Assembly (NCBI GenBank): GCA_045807945.1
Contig: JBJMGI010000007.1
Span: 1-25,048 of the forward strand
DNA: 25,048 nt
From: CAVQGF01 sp045807945
GTDB lineage: Bacteria; Acidobacteriota; Terriglobia; Terriglobales; Acidobacteriaceae
Direction of reading: 5' to 3'
How positions within the stretch are numbered: the first letter of the stretch is position 1; every line of letters begins with the position of its first letter. Shown one piece after another: positions 1 to 7,348 of the stretch. The notes under the pieces are model-generated. The model was not told the DNA's origin. It did no database searches and saw nothing but the letters and a program-made list of their open reading frames with translations. The position numbers and the translations under genes were made by a program.

Positions 1-2
1 AT

Positions 3-233
3 CCTTACACTCGCGGGTTGCTGCGCGCTGTGCCGACGCTGCGCTCGGACCGCACCAAGCCGCTGCTTACGATCGATGGAACCGTTCCGGCTATCGCTTC
101 CCTGCCGCCGGGATGCGCATTTGAGCCGCGCTGCGAATCAAAAGTTGCGGCGTGTCAGGAATCGCTGCCTCCGCTAGTGGAAGTTGCGCCGGGACACGTG
201 GCGCGGTGTCCGGTGAATGCGGTGCAAAGATGA
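3..233 (+). CDS. Oligopeptide/dipeptide ABC transporter ATP-binding protein, C-terminal end (5' truncated by window)
   Basis: Only the last ~76 codons are present; the frame is open from base 3 and ends at TGA 231-233. The visible part starts with PYTRGLLRAVP, the end of the HPYTxxLL segment that follows the nucleotide-binding core of Opp/Dpp ATPases. It continues with a Pro-Gly-Cys-x-Phe-x-Pro-Arg-Cys stretch and a GHVARCPV ending. This is the cysteine-bearing oligopeptide-transporter C-terminal extension of the OppD/DppD type. The family hydrolyses ATP at the inner face of the inner membrane to drive peptide uptake through OppB/OppC-like permeases. Walker motifs lie outside the window, so OppD-like versus OppF-like cannot be settled. 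The stop overlaps the next start in an ATGA arrangement, suggesting translational coupling. Confidence 0.85.
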   Translation, partial: PYTRGLLRAVPTLRSDRTKPLLTIDGTVPAIASLPPGCAFEPRCESKVAACQESLPPLVEVAPGHVARCPVNAVQR

Positions 234-784
234 GTTTGCGCGAGGTGAAGCTTTTCGACGCCGAGCGGCGTCCTCCGAATTGGATGGGACACATCCGTGA
301 GGGCGAGTACGCGCTCTTCTTCAAAGATGTGAAATCAGGGCAAGAGCTGACCGCGGATGGAGATTTACCGAAAGAGAGCATTTGTTTAGTCGCGAGTTCC
401 CTCGACGAAGCGCTCGATTTCGCGCAGGCGCGAGTGGACGCGAAACCGTCACTGCGGTGCGACATCTATGACGCGGAAGGCAAGGCGAACCCGCCGGTGG
501 CGAGCATCGTTCATCAAAACAACAAGAGTCTGGAGAACACCGCGGCCAAAGGATGGAAGCGGATATGGTTCGGGGTCGCGCTGCTGCCGATCGGCGCGCC
601 GATGATCCTGTACGACTGGCACCGCGATTGGGCGCTGATCTGGCCGGCATTCTTCGGGATCCAGATCTTCGCAGCGGGAGTTCGGCTGATCGTATGGGGG
701 ACGGGGACCATCGAGAACAGCCGCCGCTCGGCGGCTTACTTTAAGTCGAAGATGGCAGCGTGCCCGAGTTCAAGTTCGCGATGA
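230..784 (+). CDS. Hypothetical protein with two C-terminal membrane helices
   Basis: A 184-residue protein that I do not recognise. The ATG at 230-232 is chosen because it overlaps the stop of the preceding ABC-transporter gene (ATGA), a typical coupling arrangement. A longer reading from 152 would run through that gene. Residues 1-105 are soluble and fairly charged. About 110-130 and 135-158 form two hydrophobic helices (around WFGVALLPIGAPMILYDW and LIWPAFFGIQIFAAGVRLIVW), and a short basic tail follows. No catalytic motif is visible. The 3' end overlaps the convergent CPBP protease gene by 44 bp. Its place behind a peptide-transporter ATPase suggests co-transcription, but a link in function is only inference. 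Confidence 0.7.
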   Translation: MSLREVKLFDAERRPPNWMGHIREGEYALFFKDVKSGQELTADGDLPKESICLVASSLDEALDFAQARVDAKPSLRCDIYDAEGKANPPVASIVHQNNKSLENTAAKGWKRIWFGVALLPIGAPMILYDWHRDWALIWPAFFGIQIFAAGVRLIVWGTGTIENSRRSAAYFKSKMAACPSSSSR

Positions 785-1784
785 ACTTCGGCTCCGGCGC
801 GGGATAGCGATTCTGACGGAAGCGCCACATTATCAAGACGATCAGCAGAATCTCGACGATGCAGGAGAAGATTGAGCCTTCCGGGCCCACTGTTCCTCCG
901 GTGAGCCAAGCCGGCCGGTTGGCGGGAATGTTGGGGTGCAGCAGAGCGCCCTGCGCCTGCATCCCGCTGTCGGCAACACCGTAGAAATAAGATTCAGCCC
1001 AGTCCCAGCCCAGATGGAAGCCGACCGGCAGCCAAAGGTTTCCGGTGCGGATGAGCATGGCTGCAAGAACGAGGCCGGCCAGAAAAACGTCGATCACACC
1101 AAGCCAGGTTTCACCCGGGTTGGATTTGTGGGCCCAAGCAAATAGAAGCGACAGGAAGATAGCGGTCGGCCAGAATCCAATGCCAGTAGTGAGCGTGTAC
1201 TGGACGTAGCCGCGGAACATGTACTCCTCCATGAAAGCTACAAGGAGAAATGCCACGCCCCATATCGCAGCGTATTGCAGGGCCGCTTGCGGATTAAGTG
1301 CGATGTTCCCGAAATAAAAAGCCCCGGTCACACGCAGCACCACCAGTAACAGACTGAGCGAAACGAATCCCCAGAGCAGACCTTCCCAGAAGAGCTTTCC
1401 GAAGGCGCCGCGCGCGGGCAGCCCATAATCGCCAATGGGCCTGCGTTCGATCTTCGACATGCCGAAGGCGGCCAGCAACATGGCGAAAACTGCTTCTACA
1501 CGTGTCGCGATGATGAAGGCGGGGGCGTTCTGCCCACCCAGCTCCGAAAACTTGAACCCGATAAGCCTGCGGATATGAACCGAGGTCCAGACGATCGCGA
1601 ACACGAGTGCGACGTAGATCAGCACCCGCCATCCGGCGCGCAGGCCGTTGGGACCGAGAAATATCTTGTGGACAGCCGGCGTGGGGTCTTGATTCAACGC
1701 TGTAGACGAGACGTCAGACGGCTGGACGCATCCGTCTGGCGGAACTATCGCTGCGGGATTCGTATCGCTGGGTTGACCGTTCAT
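741..1784 (-). CDS. CPBP (CAAX/Abi-type) intramembrane metalloprotease family protein
   Basis: A 347-residue polytopic membrane protein with the three CPBP/Rce1-like motifs. EExxxR is at residues 186-191 (EEYMFR), FxxxH at 215-219 (FAWAH), and HxxxD at 257-261 (HLGWD, where the family usually has HxxxN or HxxxB). These Glu and His residues line the intramembrane active site in the family. A polar N-terminal ~45 residues precede the first helix near 52-70; further helices lie around 88-108, 132-152, 172-185 and 205-245. Bacterial members process membrane peptides or handle bacteriocin-type peptides; the substrate here is unknown. The ATG at 1782-1784 is used; a possible -10 (TATAAG, minus strand 1817-1822) lies upstream. 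The gene is convergent with 230-784 (overlapping tails) and divergent from the PilZ gene at 1968. Confidence 0.88.
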   Translation of the reverse strand: MNGQPSDTNPAAIVPPDGCVQPSDVSSTALNQDPTPAVHKIFLGPNGLRAGWRVLIYVALVFAIVWTSVHIRRLIGFKFSELGGQNAPAFIIATRVEAVFAMLLAAFGMSKIERRPIGDYGLPARGAFGKLFWEGLLWGFVSLSLLLVVLRVTGAFYFGNIALNPQAALQYAAIWGVAFLLVAFMEEYMFRGYVQYTLTTGIGFWPTAIFLSLLFAWAHKSNPGETWLGVIDVFLAGLVLAAMLIRTGNLWLPVGFHLGWDWAESYFYGVADSGMQAQGALLHPNIPANRPAWLTGGTVGPEGSIFSCIVEILLIVLIMWRFRQNRYPAPEPKFIANLNSGTLPSST

Positions 1785-1909
1785 TCGTGAAAAAGCCTCA
1801 AAAGCTCAGATTTCAGCTTATAGGAAAACGTAAGCGGCAGGGCAGAAGTTCCACCAAATGGAGCCCTGCGGGGACGGTTTAAGGCAAAAATAGGTCAATC
1901 AAAGGTAAC

Positions 1910-1936
1910 TTGCGCGGGGGCAAACGCGGGTACAAT
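1910..1936 (+). promoter_or_regulatory. Candidate sigma70-type promoter for the double-PilZ gene
   Basis: TACAAT (1931-1936) matches the -10 consensus at 5 of 6 positions. A TTGCGC at 1910-1915 gives a short 15-bp spacer, or ACTTGC at 1908-1913 gives 17 bp. Transcription would start near 1943, leaving a leader of about 25 nt before the ATG at 1968. Only the -10 is convincing. Confidence 0.45.
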
Positions 1937-1967
1937 ATAGCTCCTGTTTTCGCCCGCGGGTCTCTTC

Positions 1968-3248
1968 ATGGGTAAAAGAATCACTGACCGGCTCAAGCTG
2001 GTGCTGCCTGTCCGCATCTGGGGCATGGACACGACCGGCAAGCCCTTCCACCAGATGGCGCACACGCTCAACGTGAACAAGAGCGGCGCGCGTTTGGGCG
2101 GAGTGCGCGTGATCGTAGGGACTGACGAGATCGTCGGCGTTCAATACAAACACAAAAAAGCAAGATTCAAAGTGGTGTGGCTGGGCAAGCCCGGCACGAA
2201 AAGCCAGGAGCAGCTGGGCGTGACCCGCATGGCGGGCGAGCCTGAGATATGGCCGGTCGAGCTCCCGACGCTGGAGATGCGCGACAACTACGAGCCGCCC
2301 ACCCCGCCGCCATCCGCCAAGAAGAAAGAGGACAAGCGTGAGTTGAAACGCTACGCGTGCAGCGGCGGCATCGAGGTGCGCGTGCGGCACTCGCAGCGCA
2401 CGGGTGTTTGGGGCTCGCTGACCGAGATCAGCCTGGGCGGATGCTACACGCAAATGACCTCGCCCTATCCGAAAGACAGCGCCGTGGACTTCGTTATCCG
2501 GGTGGGCACGGTCGAGATCAAAGGGCACGGCGTCATCCGCGCTTCCGTGACGGGTGCGGGTATGGGCGTGGATTTCGTCGGCATCCCTGATACGGACCGC
2601 GAGCGACTGGAATACCTGATCGAAAAATTCTCGCGTGGCGAAATGACCGACCAGGAACCGCCTTTTGCGAGCGATGAAGCGAGCAAGAGGCTGCAAGCTG
2701 CGACCGCCGAGCTGCGCGAGATCGAAGAGATGATCAAGGGCGCGAATGTTGACAGCGTAGTGCTACGCGAGTTCCGCTCGGCGCTGGGTCACGTGCGCCA
2801 CACGGCGTGGGCGCTGCAACAGTGGCTGGAGTTGCAGGCCAAGCGCGACGATCCATTCCCGGTGATCGCGTACCTGAATAACGAGCGCATCCGGTTGGCC
2901 ACCCATCTCTGCAGGAACCTGACCAACGATATGGACGCGTTGCAGCTCAAGTTCGAGCGGCGCGAGGTGGAAGGACTGCTCAGTTCGGTGGAGGACCTGT
3001 TCCAGCGGCTAGCCGGCTTCAACTTCTCTATCGAAGAAGCTGTCCCTGAGAAGTCAACGGCGGTTGCCGCCGGCGCGGAAACTTATCTGGAGCCCGTCGA
3101 GCCGCAGCTGGAGACCTTGAACGGCATCCGGCTAGACGGCTCGGCCGCTGCCGCCGAGGCACCAACGGGCGAGCAGAATGAAGCAGCTGAGGGCATGCCA
3201 CCTTCCTCCGAGCGCGACGATACCCGCCGCCGCAGCGGCACCGACTAG
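1968..3248 (+). CDS. Protein with two PilZ-type domains and a helical C-terminal region
   Basis: A 426-residue cytoplasmic protein, probably a cyclic-di-GMP receptor. PilZ domains bind c-di-GMP through RxxxR and (D/N)xSxxG. Domain 1 (about 1-100) has R4-ITD-R8 and a relaxed N35-V-N37-KS-G40. Domain 2 (about 120-225) has R124-ELK-R128 and E153-I-S155-LG-G158. Both keep the arginine pair; the second motif is imperfect in each. A Pro/Lys-rich linker (109-121) joins them. Residues about 235-360 look helical and charged, and the last ~60 are Glu/Ala/Pro-rich and probably disordered. No enzymatic domain is seen, so it probably acts by protein contacts. No strong Shine-Dalgarno precedes ATG 1968. 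Another PilZ gene and pilT lie 5-8 kb downstream. Confidence 0.85.
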   Translation: MGKRITDRLKLVLPVRIWGMDTTGKPFHQMAHTLNVNKSGARLGGVRVIVGTDEIVGVQYKHKKARFKVVWLGKPGTKSQEQLGVTRMAGEPEIWPVELPTLEMRDNYEPPTPPPSAKKKEDKRELKRYACSGGIEVRVRHSQRTGVWGSLTEISLGGCYTQMTSPYPKDSAVDFVIRVGTVEIKGHGVIRASVTGAGMGVDFVGIPDTDRERLEYLIEKFSRGEMTDQEPPFASDEASKRLQAATAELREIEEMIKGANVDSVVLREFRSALGHVRHTAWALQQWLELQAKRDDPFPVIAYLNNERIRLATHLCRNLTNDMDALQLKFERREVEGLLSSVEDLFQRLAGFNFSIEEAVPEKSTAVAAGAETYLEPVEPQLETLNGIRLDGSAAAAEAPTGEQNEAAEGMPPSSERDDTRRRSGTD

Positions 3249-3318
3249 CTATCCCTTGTTGATGCTGGCGGGATGCCGTATATTTTTACTTCCATCCTAT
3301 TTCGCGAAAGGTGCGATT

Positions 3319-4011
3319 ATGAAGCTACAAGCCTTCCTCTCTGAACTCGAGTCCCGCATCAACAAGTACGACCTGTTGTGCCATCCGTTTTACAAAGCCT
3401 GGTCAGAAGGCAAGCTCACCGGCGCGGACCTGCGCGAGTACGCGGCTGATTACTATCAGCACGTCGCCGCATTCCCTTCATACCTGAGCGCGTTCCACGC
3501 GCGCCTGGAAGATGGCGCGATGCGCAAAGCCGTAGCGGAGAATTGCGCGGATGAAGAAGGCATCGGCTCAGCTGACGGCTGCTCGCACGCCGAACTGTGG
3601 ATGGATTTTGCCGCCGGCTTTGGCGGCTCGGAGCAAGATGTCCGCGGACGCAAGTCGCTACCCGAGATGCTGAACTTGATCGCTGAGTTCCGCCGCGTCG
3701 CGCGCGAAGGTTCCTCAGCCGAAGCACTGGCTGCTTTCTACGCGTATGAATCGCAGGTTCCCCGGGTCGCGAAGGAAAAAGCACGCGGCTTGAAAGAAAT
3801 GTACGGCGCTGACAACGCGACTTGCCGCTACTTCACGCTGCATACGGCCGCTGACGTTCGCCACTCGCAAGTGTGGAAGGACCTGCTCAGCAAGGAAGTT
3901 GCGGACGAGGCTTCCGCCACGCTCGCGCTGGACGCAGCTGAAGCGGCGGCCAAGGCGCTGTGGACGGCTCTCGACGGAATCGAGCGCGAACGCGTTTCGC
4001 GCAACGGCTAG
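3319..4011 (+). CDS. CADD-family putative diiron oxygenase (para-aminobenzoate/folate metabolism)
   Basis: A 230-residue all-helical protein of the TenA/PqqC/haem-oxygenase-like fold. It matches the CADD family, named after the chlamydial protein associating with death domains. Family-typical segments are HPFYKAW (22-28), YYQHVAAFP (45-53), DEEG plus HAELW (78-94), YAYESQVP (141-148) and FTLHTAADVRH (171-181). Candidate metal ligands are Glu80, His90, Glu144, His174, Asp178 and His181. Chlamydial CADD makes para-aminobenzoate from one of its own tyrosines; Tyr25 in the HPFY segment is the likely counterpart. ATG 3319 is chosen over the frame-open upstream ATG at 3178 because family similarity begins there and AAAGGTG precedes it at 3306-3312. 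The gene is 70 bp after the PilZ gene and may share its transcript. Confidence 0.85.
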   Translation: MKLQAFLSELESRINKYDLLCHPFYKAWSEGKLTGADLREYAADYYQHVAAFPSYLSAFHARLEDGAMRKAVAENCADEEGIGSADGCSHAELWMDFAAGFGGSEQDVRGRKSLPEMLNLIAEFRRVAREGSSAEALAAFYAYESQVPRVAKEKARGLKEMYGADNATCRYFTLHTAADVRHSQVWKDLLSKEVADEASATLALDAAEAAAKALWTALDGIERERVSRNG

Positions 4012-4018
4012 GAACCCC

Positions 4019-4050
4019 TTTACCGCAGAGGCGAAGAGGCGCTGAGGAAA
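4019..4050 (+). repeat. Purine-rich CAGAGGCGAAGAGGCG-type intergenic sequence, possible dispersed repeat
   Basis: Between the CADD-like gene and the next gene lies a low-complexity run beginning TTTACCGCAGAGGCG and continuing with GAGGCG/GAGGAAA-like steps. Similar CACAGAGGCACAGAGG-type runs are often seen between genes in acidobacterial and other environmental genomes; that is recall, not a search. It has no start codon, hairpin or T-run of its own. Only one copy is in the window, so repeat status is inferred. Confidence 0.3.
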
Positions 4051-4106
4051 TCGTTCCCGTTCTCTGCGATTCGCGCTCCATAACCAAGACTCGAAGCCGT
4101 TAAAAA

Positions 4107-4808
4107 ATGCCACTACAGCAGTCTTCTGCCATGCATACGCAACGTTCACAAAACCCGAAGCCCGATGCTTATCTGACGCTCGCCGGGTTGCCGGTCACGA
4201 TCGAGATGCAGTGGCCCTTCCACGGCTCAGGCTCGGGCGGAGATTTCTACCTGCTGCACGGCCGCATGAACCTCGAGGATGGAAGTGGCTTGCACGCCGA
4301 CGTCGCGGTGCAGCTCTCGCAGACGTTCAAAGAGCAGCTGGCTTCGCTGGAGCGTCAGGATTCAGAGTCGGCGGTTGTGAACGCGCTGCGCAAGGAACTC
4401 GACCGCAAGCAGCTCGAGCTTTTGAAGTCCGGCAAGAAGCAGCCGGTGCCGATATCGAGCCGCCACTACAGCATCAGGAACCGAAAGCTGGTCTTCGCGA
4501 AGGCGGATGATGCGCAGATCAAAGAATTCCTGCAGGCGAAGGTTTACTGGCTTGCATATCGCATGAGTGACGACGACCGGAAGGCGAAAGTATGGATCGC
4601 GGACGTGTACGACGCCGACTACATGGGAACGACTCCCGCACACTTACTCGAGATAGCGGGCACGCTCGCGCAGGAACGGTTGCTGCAACTGGAAGGCGAA
4701 GCGGCACGCCCCACGGACGCGCTGATCGCGCGCTCCACCCAGTTCGAGAACGCGATGAAGTCCTCGCTTGAGGCCCTGCACGCCAAACATGCCTACGAGC
4801 GGGGGTAG
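4107..4808 (+). CDS. Hypothetical protein (no recognised family)
   Basis: A 233-residue soluble protein that I do not recognise. It has no signal peptide or membrane helix. The N-terminal third is predicted beta-rich (around YLTLAGLPVTIEMQWPF and the DFYLLHGRMNL strand). It then turns helical and charged (residues about 80-115), followed by a mixed region with WIADVYDADYMG and a helical tail. Two starts are possible: ATG 4107 (used) and ATG 4131 (nine codons in); neither has a good Shine-Dalgarno. The coding potential is convincing because the frame is long, charged and balanced, and sits in a plus-strand run. It ends 30 bp before the exported SnoaL-like gene, which has its own strong ribosome site. 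Confidence 0.75.
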   Translation: MPLQQSSAMHTQRSQNPKPDAYLTLAGLPVTIEMQWPFHGSGSGGDFYLLHGRMNLEDGSGLHADVAVQLSQTFKEQLASLERQDSESAVVNALRKELDRKQLELLKSGKKQPVPISSRHYSIRNRKLVFAKADDAQIKEFLQAKVYWLAYRMSDDDRKAKVWIADVYDADYMGTTPAHLLEIAGTLAQERLLQLEGEAARPTDALIARSTQFENAMKSSLEALHAKHAYERG

Positions 4809-4838
4809 AATCTCTTTCGCTCTTTTAGGAGGATCCAA

Positions 4839-5321
4839 ATGAAACTTCGAATGACGGTAGTGCTGTGTCTCGTCCTGTTCAGCAGTTTGGCATTCGCCAA
4901 AACGAAGAAAGTTGCGACGGCTGCCGCCGCGGTCCCACCGGATTACAAAGGCATGATGCAGGCAGAGTACGACCTTTGGAGCACGATGGATTCGGCCAAG
5001 GTCTCACCGCTGTTCGCCCCGGACGCCGACCTGATCTTCTTTGATATCACCCCGTTGAAGTACAACGGATGGGCTGAGTATCAGAAGGGCGTGATGAAGG
5101 TGTTTGAGCCGTATTCGACGATGAAGTGCACCGTGAACGATGATGTGCACGGCGGACGCTCAGGCAACATGGCGTGGACGGCGGGAACAGTAAGCTGCCA
5201 CGCGCCAAAGAAAGATGGTGGCGCGGACGATCTGACGCTGCGGGCAACGGAAATATGGCAGAAGCGCGGAACCAAGTGGCTGATCGTGCACGAGCACGCC
5301 AGCGTGCCGATGAAAGAATAG
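4839..5321 (+). CDS. Exported SnoaL/NTF2-like (DUF4440-type) protein
   Basis: A 160-residue protein with a Sec signal peptide: KLR charge, a hydrophobic core, and a likely cleavage after SSLAFA near residue 20. The mature part has the NTF2/SnoaL cone-fold pattern. A helix with AEYDLWSTMD leads to the DxLFAPDADLIFFD strand, and the C-terminal strands end TEIWQKRGTKWLIVHEHAS, typical of DUF4440/SnoaL-like proteins. Such domains bind small hydrophobic ligands or act as simple isomerases; no specific substrate can be read. AGGAGG at 4827-4832 sits 6 nt before ATG 4839, fixing the start. A perfect intrinsic terminator follows 21 bp after the stop, so transcription of the upstream run ends here. 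Confidence 0.85.
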   Translation: MKLRMTVVLCLVLFSSLAFAKTKKVATAAAAVPPDYKGMMQAEYDLWSTMDSAKVSPLFAPDADLIFFDITPLKYNGWAEYQKGVMKVFEPYSTMKCTVNDDVHGGRSGNMAWTAGTVSCHAPKKDGGADDLTLRATEIWQKRGTKWLIVHEHASVPMKE

Positions 5322-5342
5322 CGTTACAGCGATCTTGCAGCA

Positions 5343-5370
5343 GGCGTCCGCCACGGCGGACGCCTTTTTT
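5343..5370 (+). terminator. Rho-independent terminator after the SnoaL-like gene
   Basis: GGCGTCCGCC (5343-5352) pairs perfectly with GGCGGACGCC (5355-5364), giving about nine G+C-rich pairs with a 4-nt loop once the tight turn opens. Six T follow at 5365-5370. It lies 21 bp after the stop at 5321. Confidence 0.93.
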
Positions 5371-5376
5371 GTCCCT

Positions 5377-5391
5377 TTTCGATTGTCGAAA
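5377..5391. promoter_or_regulatory. Perfect 6-bp inverted repeat, possible operator before the 5446 gene
   Basis: TTTCGA (5377-5382), TTG, TCGAAA (5386-5391). It overlaps a possible -35 (TTGTCG 5384-5389) that has a GACAAT -10-like hexamer 16 bp further on (5406-5411). Position suits a repressor site, but no other copy is seen in the window. Confidence 0.3.
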
Positions 5392-5445
5392 GCCGCCGCA
5401 TGCGAGACAATTCGCAGTTCACACCCGATCTGCGGAGGAACAACT

Positions 5446-6054
5446 ATGCGGAGCTCCCGCCTCTTTCTGCTCGTCATTGCATTTGTGACTATCTCTTTAT
5501 CCGCAAGCGCGCAGCAAAAAAACGCGCCGGCAGAGAAGCCGTGCTCGACGGGCTACTACCGGCTGCTGGATTTTTGGGTCGGGGACTGGTCGCTCAGCTG
5601 GCCGGATTCTCCGGGCGGCACGCCCGCGGGCACCGGCACGAACAAGGTGGTGCGCACGCTGGATAACTGCGTGATCCAGGAGCTATTCGAGGCCGATAAG
5701 CCGATCGGACTGCACGGCATGAGTTTTTCGACGTACGACAAACAATCAGGCAAGTGGAAGCAGACCTGGGTCGACAACACCGGGTCGTATCTAGATTTCG
5801 TCGGCGACGTGCATGACGACAGTGCGATCTTCATGCGGGATGCGAAAGACAAAGATGGAAATCCCATCAAGCAGCGCATGGTCTACAAGAATTTCAACAA
5901 GAACGAGTTTGACTGGAGTTGGGAGCGCTCGACCGACGGCGGTGCGACCTGGAATGTGATGTGGCCTGTCCACTACACCCGTATGGGAAAGGGCCAGGTG
6001 CAGCAACAGAAGGAAGGCGAGAAGAAGAAGACGCCGTGGTACAAGCAGTGGTAG
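5446..6054 (+). CDS. Exported protein of DUF1579-like type
   Basis: A 202-residue protein with a signal peptide (RSSR charge, hydrophobic core, likely cleavage after SLSASA near residue 22). The mature part contains YYRLLDFWVGDWSLSW near its start, then repeated beta strands around GTNKVVRTLDNCVIQE, GMSFSTYDKQSGKWKQTWVD and MVYKNFNKNEFDWSWERS. This resembles the small beta-barrel lipocalin-like DUF1579 proteins (xLDxxxGxW motif at the first strand), whose role is unknown. ATG 5446 is supported by GGAGG at 5434-5438; a longer reading from 5335 would cross the terminator and the palindrome. The C-terminus is Lys/Gln-rich. The gene ends 6 bp before the convergent TauE gene. Confidence 0.8.
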   Translation: MRSSRLFLLVIAFVTISLSASAQQKNAPAEKPCSTGYYRLLDFWVGDWSLSWPDSPGGTPAGTGTNKVVRTLDNCVIQELFEADKPIGLHGMSFSTYDKQSGKWKQTWVDNTGSYLDFVGDVHDDSAIFMRDAKDKDGNPIKQRMVYKNFNKNEFDWSWERSTDGGATWNVMWPVHYTRMGKGQVQQQKEGEKKKTPWYKQW

Positions 6055-6060
6055 CGCGCG

Positions 6061-6861
6061 CTAGAGCAACTTCCAGGTGAAGTAGGCGGTCATGGTGCAG
6101 CCAATCGCGATCACCACGTAGCGCACGACCTTGGGGTCCATTTTCAGCGCGTACCAAGCACCAAAGTAGCCGCCGATCATCGCGCCGACGATCATGATGC
6201 CGGCCTGCATCCATAGAACTTTTCCAAAAATGATGAATGTGATCACCGCGACGCCATTCGCACATATCGCGAGCAGGCTCTTGAACGCATTCATGGTGTG
6301 AATATTTTCCATTCCCATCACCGCAAAGAGTGCAAGCATCAGCATGCCGGCGCCCGCGCCGAAGTATCCGATATAGATCGCGACAGCAAGCTGGATCAGC
6401 GTCCCGCCGATCACCGTAAGCTTGGAGGCGTGCTGGTCGGCGTGCTGAGAGATCCGTCCGCGGACGAAGGCGGTGATCCTTGCGCCGAAGATGAAGAGCA
6501 ACGTGGCTCCGCCGAGCAGCCAGGGGATGAGCTGCACGAAGGTACGCTCGGGAGTGTTGAGCAAGAGCAGTGCGCCGACGATCGATCCAAAAAACGTAAC
6601 TATGAATAATGGGCGGAGCAGAGTCCAGTTGCTGCGGTCTTGAAATTCGCGCCAGTAAGCGCCCACGGAGGCGAGCGTCCCGGGCCACAGGGCGACGGTG
6701 TTGGTGGCATTGGCCTGGATGGGATTGACGCCGGTGAAGAGCAGCGCGGGGAAAGCGATGAACCCGCCACCGCCGGCGACGGAATTCAATAGTCCACCAA
6801 CCATGGCGGCGAAGAACAAAAGGATGGCGTGGTGGAGCGGCACATGCCAGTGTACCTGCAC
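6061..6861 (-). CDS. Sulfite exporter TauE/SafE family membrane protein
   Basis: A 266-residue protein with seven to eight hydrophobic helices. It shows the family's two-fold repeat. The first half opens with NSVAGGGGFIAFPALL (residues ~26-41) and the second half carries GYFGAGAGMLMLALFAVMG. TauE/SafE proteins are inner-membrane permeases linked to export of sulfite, sulfonates or organic acids; the substrate cannot be read here. The start used is GTG at 6859-6861, since no ATG opens the frame; a second GTG six codons in is also possible. No clear ribosome site is present, but the start lies 6 bp after the cupin stop, so translation coupling is likely. It is the last gene of a two-gene minus-strand operon. 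Confidence 0.9.
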   Translation of the reverse strand: MQVHWHVPLHHAILLFFAAMVGGLLNSVAGGGGFIAFPALLFTGVNPIQANATNTVALWPGTLASVGAYWREFQDRSNWTLLRPLFIVTFFGSIVGALLLLNTPERTFVQLIPWLLGGATLLFIFGARITAFVRGRISQHADQHASKLTVIGGTLIQLAVAIYIGYFGAGAGMLMLALFAVMGMENIHTMNAFKSLLAICANGVAVITFIIFGKVLWMQAGIMIVGAMIGGYFGAWYALKMDPKVVRYVVIAIGCTMTAYFTWKLL

Positions 6862-6867
6862 GCGTGA

Positions 6868-7239
6868 CTAGATGGCCTGCAGCTTTTCGACGGTGCGCTC
6901 GTTCTTCAAATTGCCGGTGTTGAGCGTGGCCTTTGGCTCGATCAACATCATGTGGACTTCTTCGTCGGCGCTGGGAAAGTGCTCGACCCCGTGCGGGATG
7001 ATGATGAACTCGCCGGGCCGGATAAGCTCCTCGCGTTCGGCGCCGTTCTCGCGGAGCTTCATGCGCAGCGTCCCTTTGACGACGAGGAACATCTCGTCCT
7101 CATGGTCGTGGTGGTGCCACATGAATTCACCCTTCATCTTGGTGACCTTCACGTACATGTCGTTCACTTCACCGATGATCCTCTGATTGAAGTGGTCGGA
7201 GAAGAGAGAGAGCTTCTGGGCGATGTTGATGGTGCGCAT
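6868..7239 (-). CDS. Cupin-domain protein
   Basis: A 123-residue single-domain cupin. Motif 1 is seen as MWHHHDHEDEMFLVVKG (residues ~40-56), with the His-His-x-His...Glu metal-ligand arrangement. Motif 2 is PGEFIIIPHGVEHFP (~76-90), with the third His. Such small cupins bind one Fe/Zn/Mn ion and include isomerases, dioxygenases and sensor domains; I cannot assign the reaction. Nearly the whole protein is the barrel, with a short N-terminal helix and a charged C-terminal tail. The ATG at 7237-7239 is used. The TauE/SafE exporter starts 6 bp after its stop, so the two are probably co-transcribed and may act on the same small anion. Confidence 0.88.
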   Translation of the reverse strand: MRTINIAQKLSLFSDHFNQRIIGEVNDMYVKVTKMKGEFMWHHHDHEDEMFLVVKGTLRMKLRENGAEREELIRPGEFIIIPHGVEHFPSADEEVHMMLIEPKATLNTGNLKNERTVEKLQAI

Positions 7240-7302
7240 AGGAAAATTCTAGCGCAAGGGACATGGGCGTGCAGGGCTATGAAGAAGTTTCATTGGGCAA
7301 TG

Positions 7303-7330
7303 AAAATGCCGACCCGCAGGTCGGCGTTTT
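7303..7330 (-). terminator. Intrinsic terminator after the DUF5715 gene
   Basis: GCCGACC (7308-7314), loop CGCA, GGTCGGC (7319-7325). It is flanked by AAAA (7303-7306) and TTTT (7327-7330), so it could stop transcription on either strand. By position it serves the minus-strand gene ending at 7349 and insulates the cupin operon. Confidence 0.8.
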
Positions 7331-7348
7331 CTCTCAGATGCTGAAAAC

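Noticed and set aside
1899..2696. 265-codon minus-strand open frame opposite the double-PilZ gene
   Set aside because: It is His/Arg/Ala-rich with no family features, and is fully explained as the mirror of the PilZ coding frame in a G+C-rich genome.
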